Below, in pieces: positions 43,261 through 53,971 of a stretch of 64,000 nucleotides of DNA. This DNA comes from CAWJPW01 sp963844845 (GTDB lineage: Bacteria > Acidobacteriota > Thermoanaerobaculia > Thermoanaerobaculales > Sulfomarinibacteraceae). The notes beneath the pieces were generated by a model, which made no database searches, was not told the origin of the DNA, and worked only from the letters and a program-made list of their open reading frames with translations. Position numbers and translations under genes: made by a program. The stretch's first letter is position 1; each line of letters opens with the position of its first letter. The stretch is taken from NCBI GenBank assembly GCA_963844845.1, contig CAWJPW010000008.1, positions 1-64,000 of the forward strand, read 5' to 3'.

Positions 43261-44213
43261 GAGCGACCCTCCGTTCGGCACTCACCGCCGGCGTGCTGCT
43301 CACCGCACTCGTCGCCGGCAGCATGGACATCCCCTACCTCACCGGCCGCGTCAACGACAACGCGGGAGTCCTCAGCGAAGGCACGCGGCAGGCGCTGAGC
43401 GAGCGCCTCAAGGCCTACGAGGAGAAGACCACGAACCAGGTCGTCGTGCTCACCGTCTCCTCGCTCGAGGGCGAGAGCGTCGAGGACTACGCCGTGGCCG
43501 TCTTCAATGCGTGGAAGCTCGGCCAGAAGGGCAAGGACAACGGCGTGCTCGTGCTGGTGGCGCCCAACGACCGGTCCATGCGCATCGAGGTGGGCTACGG
43601 CCTCGAGGGAACCCTCACCGACGGCGCCGCCGGCAGCATCATCCGGAACGCGATGGCGCCCCGCTTCCGCTCCGGCGACTTCGACGGCGGCGTCGAGGCG
43701 GGCGTCGATGCCATTCTCACGGTGCTTCAGACCGGCACAGCGCCCGCGCTCGCTGAGCGCGCCGGTCAGGGCGGGGGAGCCTCCCCGGCGTTCCACATGG
43801 ACGTGCCCGACCTCCCGCTCATCGAGCGGCTCCTCCTGGGGGCGTTCATCTTCGGCATCATCGGCCTGTTCACCGTGATCGGCGTGGTGACCCCAGGCAT
43901 GGGGTGGTTCCTCTACGTCTTCCTGATCCCGTTCTGGGCCATGTTCCCCATCATCGTGGTGGGAACCTCGGGCGCGTTCTACCTGCTCGTGACCTACCTG
44001 GTGGTCTTCCCCGTGGCCAAGGTGGTGCTCGGGAGGTCCGGCTGGTACAAGAAGGCGGCGCGGGACCTCCGCAGCAAGGGCCGGGCCTCCATCGGCGGCT
44101 TCTCGATCTCGTCGGGCGGCTCCGGATCGTCGTGGAGCAGCGGCGGGTCGAGCTCCAGCTTCTCCGGCGGCGGCGGGTCCTCGGGCGGCGGCGGAGCGTC
44201 GGGAAGCTGGTAG
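43257..44213 (+). CDS. TPM-domain protein, YgcG-like
   Basis: 318 aa. Signal peptide, then the TPM domain (YLTGRVNDNAGVLSEGTRQA; VVVLTVSSLEGESVEDYAV; NGVLVLVAPNDRSMRIEVGY; GLEGTLTDGAAG). Two transmembrane segments follow at about 205-255, and a Gly/Ser-rich tail (SFSGGGGSSGGGGASGSW) ends it, exactly as in YgcG-like proteins. Coupled to the upstream gene. Confidence 0.88.
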   Translation: MRATLRSALTAGVLLTALVAGSMDIPYLTGRVNDNAGVLSEGTRQALSERLKAYEEKTTNQVVVLTVSSLEGESVEDYAVAVFNAWKLGQKGKDNGVLVLVAPNDRSMRIEVGYGLEGTLTDGAAGSIIRNAMAPRFRSGDFDGGVEAGVDAILTVLQTGTAPALAERAGQGGGASPAFHMDVPDLPLIERLLLGAFIFGIIGLFTVIGVVTPGMGWFLYVFLIPFWAMFPIIVVGTSGAFYLLVTYLVVFPVAKVVLGRSGWYKKAARDLRSKGRASIGGFSISSGGSGSSWSSGGSSSSFSGGGGSSGGGGASGSW

Positions 44214-44322
44214 GCGGGAGGCCGACGTGGTACCGCTTCTGATGCTGCGGATCTGAGGTCTGGCCGGGGCGGCGCAGCGGGCGCTTCTCCCTGCGCCATG
44301 AAGGAGTGAGCGGCCGCGATCA

Positions 44323-44452
44323 GGCGTCAGTGCTCTCGGCCAAGCCCCTCAGCTGACGCACAAAGCGCGCTGCGATGCGCCCCAGTACGACGCGCAACAG
44401 GGGCTCCTGCAGGCGCCCCGAGAAGCCCAGTGGCATGTACTCCATGTGCAGC
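44323..44452 (-). pseudogene. C-terminal fragment of an unidentified protein
   Basis: MEYMPLGFSGRLQEPLLRVV then LGRIAARFVRQLRGLAESTD and a stop. It is reminiscent of the last helix of SRPBCC-type lipid-binding proteins, without proof. It begins at the REP at 44453, so the repeat marks the break. Confidence 0.4.
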
Positions 44453-44500
44453 GGAAAGGTGCCTGGCACAGGAATCTTGCGTTACCACGACACGTCTGGC
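44453..44500 (+). repeat. REP
   Basis: GGAAAGGTGCCTGGCACAGG followed by AATCTTGCGTTACCACGA, a full REP with flank; an inverse half (GGCACC) follows at about 44501. Confidence 0.85.
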
Positions 44501-44657
44501 CGGCACCTTCCGAGGCCAGAGCGACGCGTATCACCCCCTGACCTCGTGTCATCTCGGTAGAGCCGTCGGCTGGGCTCGCGCGCGGGCCGCAGCAGAGCGT
44601 GAGATCGTGACGAGTCGCTCCTGCCCGTGGCAGGGTTGCACCCCTCCGATCGGTGGC

Positions 44658-47399
<2,742 letters not shown>

Positions 47400-47568
47400 G
47401 CACCGTCAACCATATCAAGCCGCGACCGGGCTGCCCTCCACCGCGACGGCCGCCGAAACCCCCGAGCCCCTCCGCGGCCACCGGCGTGGCGGGTTTCCGT
47501 ATTGATTCTCGATAAAGAGGTGCGGCCGGACCCCGAGGGCCGCGAACGGAAACGGAGGTCAACGAGCC

Positions 47569-48558
47569 ATGCGCCTCATATCGATCCTCAGCCGACCGCC
47601 GGCCACTATCTTCCTCTCGACGCTCATGCTGCTGCCGACGGCCCCGGCACTCGCCCAGCACGACTGCGTTCCGTACACGCCGACGCCGGCGAGCGGGAAC
47701 TTCGACAACAATTGGTCCGACTCTGCCGATCACGACGTGTACCAGTTCACCGTTCCGGACGACCCGGCCGGGGGCTACGTCACCGTCGAGCTCACGACGA
47801 CGGCTCCCGCCCGACCGTGGCTCAACGTCAGCTACCAGCAGGCGGGTCCGGCGATCTCGAGTGGCGGTACCACCGACGCCAACCCGCAGGAGATCACCGT
47901 GGTTTTCGAGGTCGCAGCCAGCCAGACCTACTGGCTCGAGGTGTTCGAGTTCCAGCACCCGCCCGAGGAGGATCACCCCTGGCCCTATCAGCTGAGCTGG
48001 ACTTTCACCAGCCGACCCGACTGCTACGAGCCGAACGACGGGGTCCCCAACAGCTGGCCCGCGCCGACTGGGACGGCCCGGCTGATCCCCCTCGAGCAGG
48101 TGATCGAGGCCACCAGCATCGCTGGGCACCTCGGGCCAGGTATCGCCGCCGGCGACGCGCACAACTTCGACTGGTACGAGATCATGCTCGCCTCGTCGAG
48201 CGAGATTTCGATCGGTACCCTCCAGGTGCCGACCGACCAGGCAATCAAGCTGAGGCTCTGGGACTCGAATGGCGTGGTGAGGCTGGAGACCGGGAATCCG
48301 GTCGTCGGCAGGACGATTCACGCGGGCCCGGCCCTGCTCGCGCCGGGCTCCTACTACCTCGAGACCTACCCCTTCGTACGCGGTCTCGGCTCCGTCAGGA
48401 CATCGCCGGGTCAGGCGGTTCCTTCGCACTTCGACCGCCCGTACCAGCTCGTGGTGACGACGGAGCCGCTCGGCACGGGGTGCGGCTTCTACTCAGTGTT
48501 TTGCGACGACCTGGAGACCGGCGACACCACCGAGTGGAGCAGTCACGTCCCACCCTGA
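47569..48558 (+). CDS. Exported protein with degenerate DGFE tail
   Basis: 329 aa from ATG 47569 with GGAGGTC upstream. Signal peptide (MRLISILSRPPATIFLSTLM then LLPTAPALA-Q). Two domains of the pre-peptidase type: NNWSDSADHDVYQFTVPDDP then TVELTTTAPARPWLNVSY, and the second with DWYEIMLASSSEISIGTLQV then ETYPFVRG. These beta-sandwich domains usually accompany secreted proteases, but no protease is present. The C-terminus is FCDDLETGDTTEWSSHVPP, where DGFE has become DDLE. It lies in reverse orientation between the sigma factor and kinase genes. Confidence 0.75.
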   Translation: MRLISILSRPPATIFLSTLMLLPTAPALAQHDCVPYTPTPASGNFDNNWSDSADHDVYQFTVPDDPAGGYVTVELTTTAPARPWLNVSYQQAGPAISSGGTTDANPQEITVVFEVAASQTYWLEVFEFQHPPEEDHPWPYQLSWTFTSRPDCYEPNDGVPNSWPAPTGTARLIPLEQVIEATSIAGHLGPGIAAGDAHNFDWYEIMLASSSEISIGTLQVPTDQAIKLRLWDSNGVVRLETGNPVVGRTIHAGPALLAPGSYYLETYPFVRGLGSVRTSPGQAVPSHFDRPYQLVVTTEPLGTGCGFYSVFCDDLETGDTTEWSSHVPP

Positions 48559-48578
48559 GGCCATGAAACCGGCGGTGT

Positions 48579-49220
48579 CTAGCCCGAAGCTCCCAGACCC
48601 TCGAGCTCGCGCCGGAGCCACGCACGGCACTTGGCCCAGTCGCGCTGGACGGTGCGCAGCGACACGGCGAGCGCGCGGGCGGTCTCCTCTTCGCTCAGGC
48701 CGGCAAAGAAGCGGCACTCGAAGACCTGTGTCAGGCGGGGGTTGTTGCGAGTCAGACCCGCGAGCGCCTGATCGATGGCAAGGAGGGTGTCGGCCTGGCG
48801 CTCAACTCCGACCTGGAGCAGCTCGAGCGACACCGGCGCCACGCCGCCGCCGCGCTTGAGCGTGGTCCGCTGGCGAGCGTGGTCGACCAGGAGCTGCCGC
48901 ATCGCCCGCGCCGCCAGGGCGAAGAAGTGGTCGAGGTCGTTGGGCTCGACCCGCGACTCGTCGAACAACTTGAGGTAGGCCTCGTGAACCAACGCCGTAG
49001 TGTCGAGCGTGTTGCCCGGACGCAGGCGCGCAAGCTGCATCCGGGCGATCCGTCGGAGGTCTTCGTAGATCCGAGGCAGAAGCTGTTCGAGCGCACGGTC
49101 ATCACCGTTGCGGTGGGCAATCAGCAGGTCGGTGGGATCCGGCCGAGACCCATCGGCCCGGGGTTCGCCGGGCCCGGCCCGGTCGGTGCGGGCGCCGCTG
49201 TCGTCTCCGGCTTCGGCCAT
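48579..49220 (-). CDS. ECF-type sigma factor, TIGR02999-like
   Basis: 213 aa. Region 2: LLPRIYEDLRRIARMQLAR, then TALVHEAYLKLFDES and HFFALAARAMRQLLVDHARQ; region 4: FFAGLSEEETARALAVSLRT then VQRDWAKCRAWLRREL, the helix-turn-helix contacting the -35 element. An acidic/charged N-terminal extension precedes. Commonly encoded next to a TPR kinase that phosphorylates or controls it; here the kinase is 1.2 kb further on. Which promoters it uses is unknown. Confidence 0.88.
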   Translation of the reverse strand: MAEAGDDSGARTDRAGPGEPRADGSRPDPTDLLIAHRNGDDRALEQLLPRIYEDLRRIARMQLARLRPGNTLDTTALVHEAYLKLFDESRVEPNDLDHFFALAARAMRQLLVDHARQRTTLKRGGGVAPVSLELLQVGVERQADTLLAIDQALAGLTRNNPRLTQVFECRFFAGLSEEETARALAVSLRTVQRDWAKCRAWLRRELEGLGASG

Positions 49221-49272
49221 GATCCAGTCTACAGGGTACGTCCGGGTGCCACCCGATAGACGACCGCTTCTC

Positions 49273-49322
49273 GATTAAAGGTGCCTGTAAAGGTGCCTGG
49301 CACAGGTATCTTACTCCACGTT
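49273..49322. repeat. REP pair fused to the 3' end of the next gene
   Basis: AAAGGTGCCTGTAAAGGTGC then CTGGCACAGGTATCTTA. The stop codon of the minus-strand gene (TAA, 49311-49313) lies in the REP flank; the normal flank would read ATCTTGCG. Confidence 0.8.
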
Positions 49323-50318
49323 GGCGCAGATGGCGTAGGCGCGGGAGGTGCCGTCGCAGCCGTCGAAGGCGCACGTGTAGGCGGTGGTGCCCGCCGCGGT
49401 GATGTTGTTGGCATCGCTCGGGAAGCTGGTCCTGATCTTGGCGCCGAACCTCCCACAGCCGCCGCCCAGCACGTGCTTCCCGGGAGAGCAGGCGGCTGCG
49501 ATGTACAGGCCCTGGCAGGACCCCTGGACGACGAGCTCGTAGCCGAAGCTCAAGGACCCGCCGAGGTACACGGTGCCGCCGTCGTGGTTCAGGTACAAGG
49601 GCGCCGCGGAGCCGCCGTTCCGCGCCATGATCTCGTTGCTATCGAGGGCGATGTTGGGCCCCGCCGTGGAGCCGATGATCACCGCGCCGCCACCGGCGAG
49701 GTTGGCGTCGGGGCTGCCGGTGACGCTGAGCGGCGCCTCGGCCTGGGCGACCCCGATCCCCACCTGCTTCCCGCCGCCGGGGTTGATGAGCAACTCGGGA
49801 TCACTCAGGGAGTTCACGAAGATCCGGTCGTCCTGGACGTAGAGGCCGTGCAGGGGCGTCCCGACCCGGAAGGAGCTTCCCAAGGCGACCGAGAGGTTGC
49901 CGTTGACCTCGACATCGCTGTCCACGGTGCAGACGGTGGCGGTCCCGGCGATCTTCTGGCGGGGCTCGAGCGCAGTGAACGGGCCGTTTCCCGCCGGCCG
50001 CACCCGGATCTCGAGCCAGGCGCCGCCGTCCGCGAAGGCGTCGTGGCCGAAGTCGAGGTCGGCCTGGAGAAGCCCCTTGCGCACCTCCTGCCCGAGGCGC
50101 GTCGTGCTGCCGATCAGTGTCCCTCCCCGGCGGGCGTCGTACAGGTCGTAGATCACGTCGAAGGTGCCCTCGGCCGGCTCTCCCTTCTGCTGCAGGCGGC
50201 CGCGGTAGGTGAACTCACTTCCAAGGCTGAGCTCGGCGGCGTCTTCGGCCAGCACTACCGGAGCGAGAGCGGCGGCGGCCAGCACAGCCACGAGGCGGGC
50301 GGTCTGAAAACGGATCAT
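49311..50318 (-). CDS. Exported tail-fibre-like protein
   Basis: 335 aa from ATG 50318 (GAGGAGAACGACC upstream). Signal peptide MIRFQTARLVAVLAAAALAP. The mature part FTYRGRLQQKGEPAEGTFDV then IYDLYDARRGGTLIGS is typical of exported proteins with a trimeric fibre-like stalk (VEVNGNLSVALGSSFRVGTP; SVTGSPDANLAGGGAVIIGS). The C-terminal part has five cysteines. It follows 50345-50746 on the same strand after 26 bases. Unlike its neighbours it has no DGFE tail; the REP lies exactly there, so a tail may have been cut off. Confidence 0.75.
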   Translation of the reverse strand: MIRFQTARLVAVLAAAALAPVVLAEDAAELSLGSEFTYRGRLQQKGEPAEGTFDVIYDLYDARRGGTLIGSTTRLGQEVRKGLLQADLDFGHDAFADGGAWLEIRVRPAGNGPFTALEPRQKIAGTATVCTVDSDVEVNGNLSVALGSSFRVGTPLHGLYVQDDRIFVNSLSDPELLINPGGGKQVGIGVAQAEAPLSVTGSPDANLAGGGAVIIGSTAGPNIALDSNEIMARNGGSAAPLYLNHDGGTVYLGGSLSFGYELVVQGSCQGLYIAAACSPGKHVLGGGCGRFGAKIRTSFPSDANNITAAGTTAYTCAFDGCDGTSRAYAICANVE

Positions 50319-50344
50319 GGTCGTTCTCCTCGTCTCTGCGGGGC

Positions 50345-50746
50345 TCAGGGAATCCACGAGCTCCACTCGTTCAGATCCCCGGTCTCGAACCCGTCGGCGA
50401 ACAGCCCTCCGCAGAAGCACGTGCACGACGCCGCCAACGCGAGAGACCGGCTTGCGCAGGGTGCGAGCAACTGGAAGTCGCCGCCCTCGGATCGGTGCGC
50501 CTGTGCACCGATCTGATCGAGCACGAACTCTCCTCCGGCGGAGCTGTCTGCACGGACCGACGGCAGGGGGCGGGCGTCGCGCGCCGGGAGGTCGTTCCTC
50601 TCCGCTGCCGCCGCACAGGCCCCGGCAGCGACCCAGGCGGACACGAGCACGCACAGGAACGCGATACCCGAGCCGAGCGGCGTTCGGGCGACGCGTCCGA
50701 CCCCTTGGCGGCGCCGCCTCGGCGTGAGTCGAATCCTCGCCGTCAT
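50345..50746 (-). CDS. Small exported protein with DGFE tail
   Basis: 133 aa. An N-terminal Arg-rich segment, one hydrophobic stretch (IAFLCVLVSAWVAAGACAAA) and a short mature part with CTCFCGG, ending LFADGFETGDLNEWSSWIP. Little more than a signal peptide and the tail, which makes it a useful minimal example of the tail. First gene of an operon with 49311-50318. Confidence 0.65.
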   Translation of the reverse strand: MTARIRLTPRRRRQGVGRVARTPLGSGIAFLCVLVSAWVAAGACAAAAERNDLPARDARPLPSVRADSSAGGEFVLDQIGAQAHRSEGGDFQLLAPCASRSLALAASCTCFCGGLFADGFETGDLNEWSSWIP

Positions 50747-51257
50747 CGTTCTCTCTCGCTTTCAGGTTCTCCTGGATTATAACAGATATCAGGAATGAGA
50801 CCGTGAACCACTTATGGATTCACCTCGCGGCTCTGCCGGCGACGCGGAAGAGCACCCCCCGACCGGCGGGAGGTCACCGCCCGCACCCCCTCGGCGAGCT
50901 GCGGCGGCACCTGGGCCGACGACCCCGGGCTTCGGTCACGTCGCCCGCCGGCCACCCCGGCGCGGCATGCGGCCCCCCGTACCACACGACCGGACCTCGG
51001 CCATGGGCTGCAGTCACTTCACGTTGCTGAAGCCTTCTGCTGACGACGTCTCGGGCATGTTGCCGGAGCTGGTCCATGTGCCCGTACGCTCGGCGGGGCT
51101 CGGTAGCAGCTGCGGCGGGCACCGCCCGGCGGGCGGTGCCGGGCGCGCGGAGAGGCGCCGCGCCTCCCCCCGCTCCCGCTCTGGGTACGGGCTCGTGGTG
51201 CGGGTTGAGGGGTACCCCTGTCCCGCAATGGAGCGAAGCGTGGCCCCTCTGCCGCTC
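50747..51257. other. Intergenic between two minus-strand genes
   Basis: About 510 bp. AT-rich 50775-50800 (TTATAACAGATATCAGG) is a likely promoter for 50345-50746. GCACCTGGGCCGACGACCCC at about 50909 is a REP variant. No gene recognised in the rest. Confidence 0.45.
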
Positions 51258-52682
51258 TTACGGCACCACCACCGACCAGCGGAAAGGGCCGCCCAGCTCG
51301 AAGCCGCCGCAGTAGACGCTGGCCTGCTCGGAGGCGCCGATGTCCACCGTGCCGCTCTGCCACCGGGCACAGCGGTTGACGTCGAGCTCGCCGACGCCCG
51401 GCGCGGTGTTGGTGCCCTGGTCGATCGCCGGCGAGTCGGCCAGGACGCCGTAGTCACCGCCCGCGGCATCCACGAAGTGAGGGTCCGTCCCCACCAGGTT
51501 GGTGGTCGTGCTGACCCCGGTGGTCAGGCTGGTGTCGGTGTCGTTGAGATCGGCGATGGTGTTCGCCAGCGACACGGACGACGTGTCCTGCCGCTCCAGA
51601 TGCACCCCCTCGAAGGTGTTGCCGGCGACCGTCAGGTTGGTGAGGTCGAGCTCCGAGGTGTCCCTTCCGTAGCCCGTGATTCCGCCGCCGTTGCCGCCGG
51701 AGATGACCGAGTCGCTGACGTGTCCCAGCGTGGACGCCCGGGTGTCGACAATCAGCTGAGCGCCGAGCGTCGAGTAAGCCGGGGCCGGGCTGCAGATGTT
51801 GCCCACCCAGTGGTCGCGCCGCATCAGGATCTGGCTCGTGGAGGCGGGAGCGTAAGCGCCCGCCGCGACTTCGCCGCCCGGCGCCATGCAGACCCCGGAG
51901 GTCATCCCCGTGTTCTGGGTGACCACGGAGTCGTCGAGGACAAGGGATCCGTAGTCGCTCGCCAGCGCCGAGATTCCGGCGGCGGTGACCTGGGCCCCGC
52001 CGTCCGCGCGCGCGGTGTTGTTCTCGATGCGGCTGGCGATGATGAAGGCCGACGCCATCCCGCTGACGGTGATGTCGAGGCCGCCGCCGGACGCAATGGA
52101 GGCGCTGGAGTGCGCGAAGTTGTTGCCGACGACGCAGTCCACCAGCTCCAGCTGACTCGTGCCGTCGAGAACCGCCTTTACCCCGGCGCCCTCGGCGGTG
52201 TCCGAGACGGCCACGGTGTTGCCGAAGATCCTGCAGTTGTAGAGCTCGACGGAGCTGCTGGACGCCGGGTGCAGCCACATGCCGGCCCCGCTCCCGGAGG
52301 TGATGACGCCGTTCGTGAAGGTCAGATCGTCGAACACCAGGCTCCCGCCGCCCGGGCTCAGGTCTAGAACCCGGCCGTTCGCATCGCCGTCGATGACGGT
52401 GGCGGCCGGGTCGGTGGTCCGGTTGACGAAGCCCGACACATACCCGCCGATCACTTCCACGGTGCCGGAGGTGAACGTCGCCGGCACCGTCAGGTGCTCA
52501 TGGTAGGTACCGGTTTCGACGAGGACCGGCTGGTTGCCGCCGAGGCTGATCGCCTGGTCGATGCCGGCCTGCACCGTCGGGTACGCGCCGTCCGGACCCA
52601 CGGTGACCACCAGAGTCGCGCCCGCCGAGCTGGCGATCAGCAGGGCTCCCACCGCACAGCACAGACTCACCATCCATCGCAT
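51258..52682 (-). CDS. Exported right-handed beta-helix protein with DGFE-like tail
   Basis: 474 aa. Signal peptide MRWMVSLCCAVGALLIASSA. The mature part starts with VGPDGAYPTVQAGIDQAIS, a frequent opening of pectate-lyase-like beta-helix proteins, and continues with many turns rich in N-x-T/A/G (NCRIFGNTVAVSDTAEG; RIENNTARADGG; NLTVAGNTFEGVHLE). Near the end are DSPAIDQGTNTAPGVGELDV then NRCARW, common in cell-surface beta-helices. The C-terminus is VYCGGFELGGPFRWSVVVP, a tail variant (CGGFELG). No clear catalytic set; probably a surface adhesin or polysaccharide binder. Confidence 0.8.
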   Translation of the reverse strand: MRWMVSLCCAVGALLIASSAGATLVVTVGPDGAYPTVQAGIDQAISLGGNQPVLVETGTYHEHLTVPATFTSGTVEVIGGYVSGFVNRTTDPAATVIDGDANGRVLDLSPGGGSLVFDDLTFTNGVITSGSGAGMWLHPASSSSVELYNCRIFGNTVAVSDTAEGAGVKAVLDGTSQLELVDCVVGNNFAHSSASIASGGGLDITVSGMASAFIIASRIENNTARADGGAQVTAAGISALASDYGSLVLDDSVVTQNTGMTSGVCMAPGGEVAAGAYAPASTSQILMRRDHWVGNICSPAPAYSTLGAQLIVDTRASTLGHVSDSVISGGNGGGITGYGRDTSELDLTNLTVAGNTFEGVHLERQDTSSVSLANTIADLNDTDTSLTTGVSTTTNLVGTDPHFVDAAGGDYGVLADSPAIDQGTNTAPGVGELDVNRCARWQSGTVDIGASEQASVYCGGFELGGPFRWSVVVP

Positions 52683-52783
52683 TGCTCACGCTCCTCTCAC
52701 AGCGCGCCGCCGCCAGCCGAGGAGAGCGCACCTAACGCGAGTCCCGCCGTTCTCGTGCTGGCAGTAGTGCAATGAAGAATCAT

Positions 52784-52801
52784 TTCATTGAGAATTAACT
52801 C
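52784..52801. promoter_or_regulatory. AT-rich inverted repeat TTGAGA...TCTCAA
   Basis: Perfect 6-bp arms around ATTAAC, upstream of the beta-helix gene; possibly its promoter or an operator. Confidence 0.4.
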
Positions 52802-52829
52802 TCAAGGCGCCCGCATTCCTTCCCATGCC

Positions 52830-53205
52830 ATGGGTGCCACCCATCGATCTGTCGAGCGCTCGAGAACGCCCGCCGGCGTCTCGTCCCGGACGAGTTTGGT
52901 GCTCGCTTCGAGGCGGCCCCCGGGCATTCCATTGCGGACCGCGCCAGCCGCCACCGAGGTCCCAAACTCACCCAGGCCGCATCGAGCTGACGGTTCTCGC
53001 GGTGGCTCGCTACGGCCTGCGCTCGTGCGAGGTCGCCGGGCTGCTCGGCAAGTGTCCCCGCGAGCCTCGGTCGATGGCTCCGGGAGGGGCTCAGCCTCCA
53101 ACAATCGGGTGCGAGGTTCCGACGCCGTCTCGATGCCCTCGACCGCGCGCTCTCCCAGGCGTCTCGCTGCGGCCCCCCCAATGCCGCAATGGGATAGGCG
53201 GTACC
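52830..53205 (+). pseudogene. Degenerate RAYT C-terminal part with flanks
   Basis: Begins with the palindrome ATGGGTGCCACCCAT. Further on, ELTVLAVARYGLRSCEVAGL then LGKCP and, in the next frame, GRWLREGLSLQQSGARFRRR then LDALDRALSQ: a RAYT-type C-terminal DNA-binding domain of a diverged lineage, with one frameshift at about 53060. DEFGARFEAAPGHSIAD-like sequence upstream matches 25840-25930 weakly, where a RAYT fragment also begins. Confidence 0.6.
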
Positions 53206-53263
53206 GCTGCTCGCGAACCCACGGCCCGGTTCCTGCGTTGACGTCCTCATGGAGGAGGTCCGC

Positions 53264-53782
53264 ATGCACTCTCGTCGTCCCGTTGTCGTTTTCCTCGTCG
53301 GCGCCGTCGTCGCACTTCTCGCTGCCGGCTGCGCCAGCACCACCCCGCCCCCGCCCGACACGGTCGCCCTCCAGCTGCACGGTGCCAGCGGCGAGGGGCT
53401 CACGGTGCGGGTCTCGTCGCACTTCGTGCGCGAGGCCGTGGAGTCCGCCCTCGGCTCCTCGCTGGAGTGCCACGACACCGTCGACCGCGACCTCGCCGCC
53501 CTGCTCGCGGAGCTCGACCGCAGGGGGCCCCACGCCCGGGCCACCGTACGCCGCGACGGCGACGTACTCAGGGGATCCCGACGCGGCCGGAGGCTCGATC
53601 TGAGCATCAAGGGGGATGACGGGGACGCGCTCGAGATCCGCATGCCCTGGGCCGTCGCCGAGTGCCTGCTCGGACGCGCCACCAGCCTGCACGACGCGCT
53701 GGCGTCGAGCGGCGGGCGTCCGGTCCTCGAGCTCCGCGTCGCCGGGGCGGACGGCGGCACGTTCAAGGCGTCGCTCGAGTGA
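53264..53782 (+). CDS. Lipoprotein of unknown function
   Basis: 172 aa from ATG 53264, preferred over 53249 because GGAGGAG (53251-53257) lies just upstream. The signal peptide ends with the lipobox LLAAGC (Cys at about residue 23). The mature part (VALQLHGASGEGLTVRVSSH then FVREAVESALGSSLECHDTV) has an antiparallel-beta look with one long helix. No family recognised. A kinase gene follows 190 bases downstream on the same strand. Confidence 0.7.
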   Translation: MHSRRPVVVFLVGAVVALLAAGCASTTPPPPDTVALQLHGASGEGLTVRVSSHFVREAVESALGSSLECHDTVDRDLAALLAELDRRGPHARATVRRDGDVLRGSRRGRRLDLSIKGDDGDALEIRMPWAVAECLLGRATSLHDALASSGGRPVLELRVAGADGGTFKASLE

Positions 53783-53971
53783 TCGCGAGCACCAGCCTCG
53801 GCTGACGAGCCGTCCCGCACACCACAGGCAGCGGCCGGCGAAGAAGCCCCAGACGAGCTCGCCACCCGCCGCGTCGTGGCAACCGGGGTCGATGAGCCGG
53901 CGCAGCAGGTGGCCGAGCGGGCTGGCCGGGTGCAAGGCGTCCAGGTACGATAGACGAGAACGAGTCCTGCG

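Noticed and set aside
50814..52367. Long plus-strand open frame opposite the beta-helix protein
   Set aside because: Mirror frame; the minus-strand protein has signal peptide, beta-helix turns and tail.
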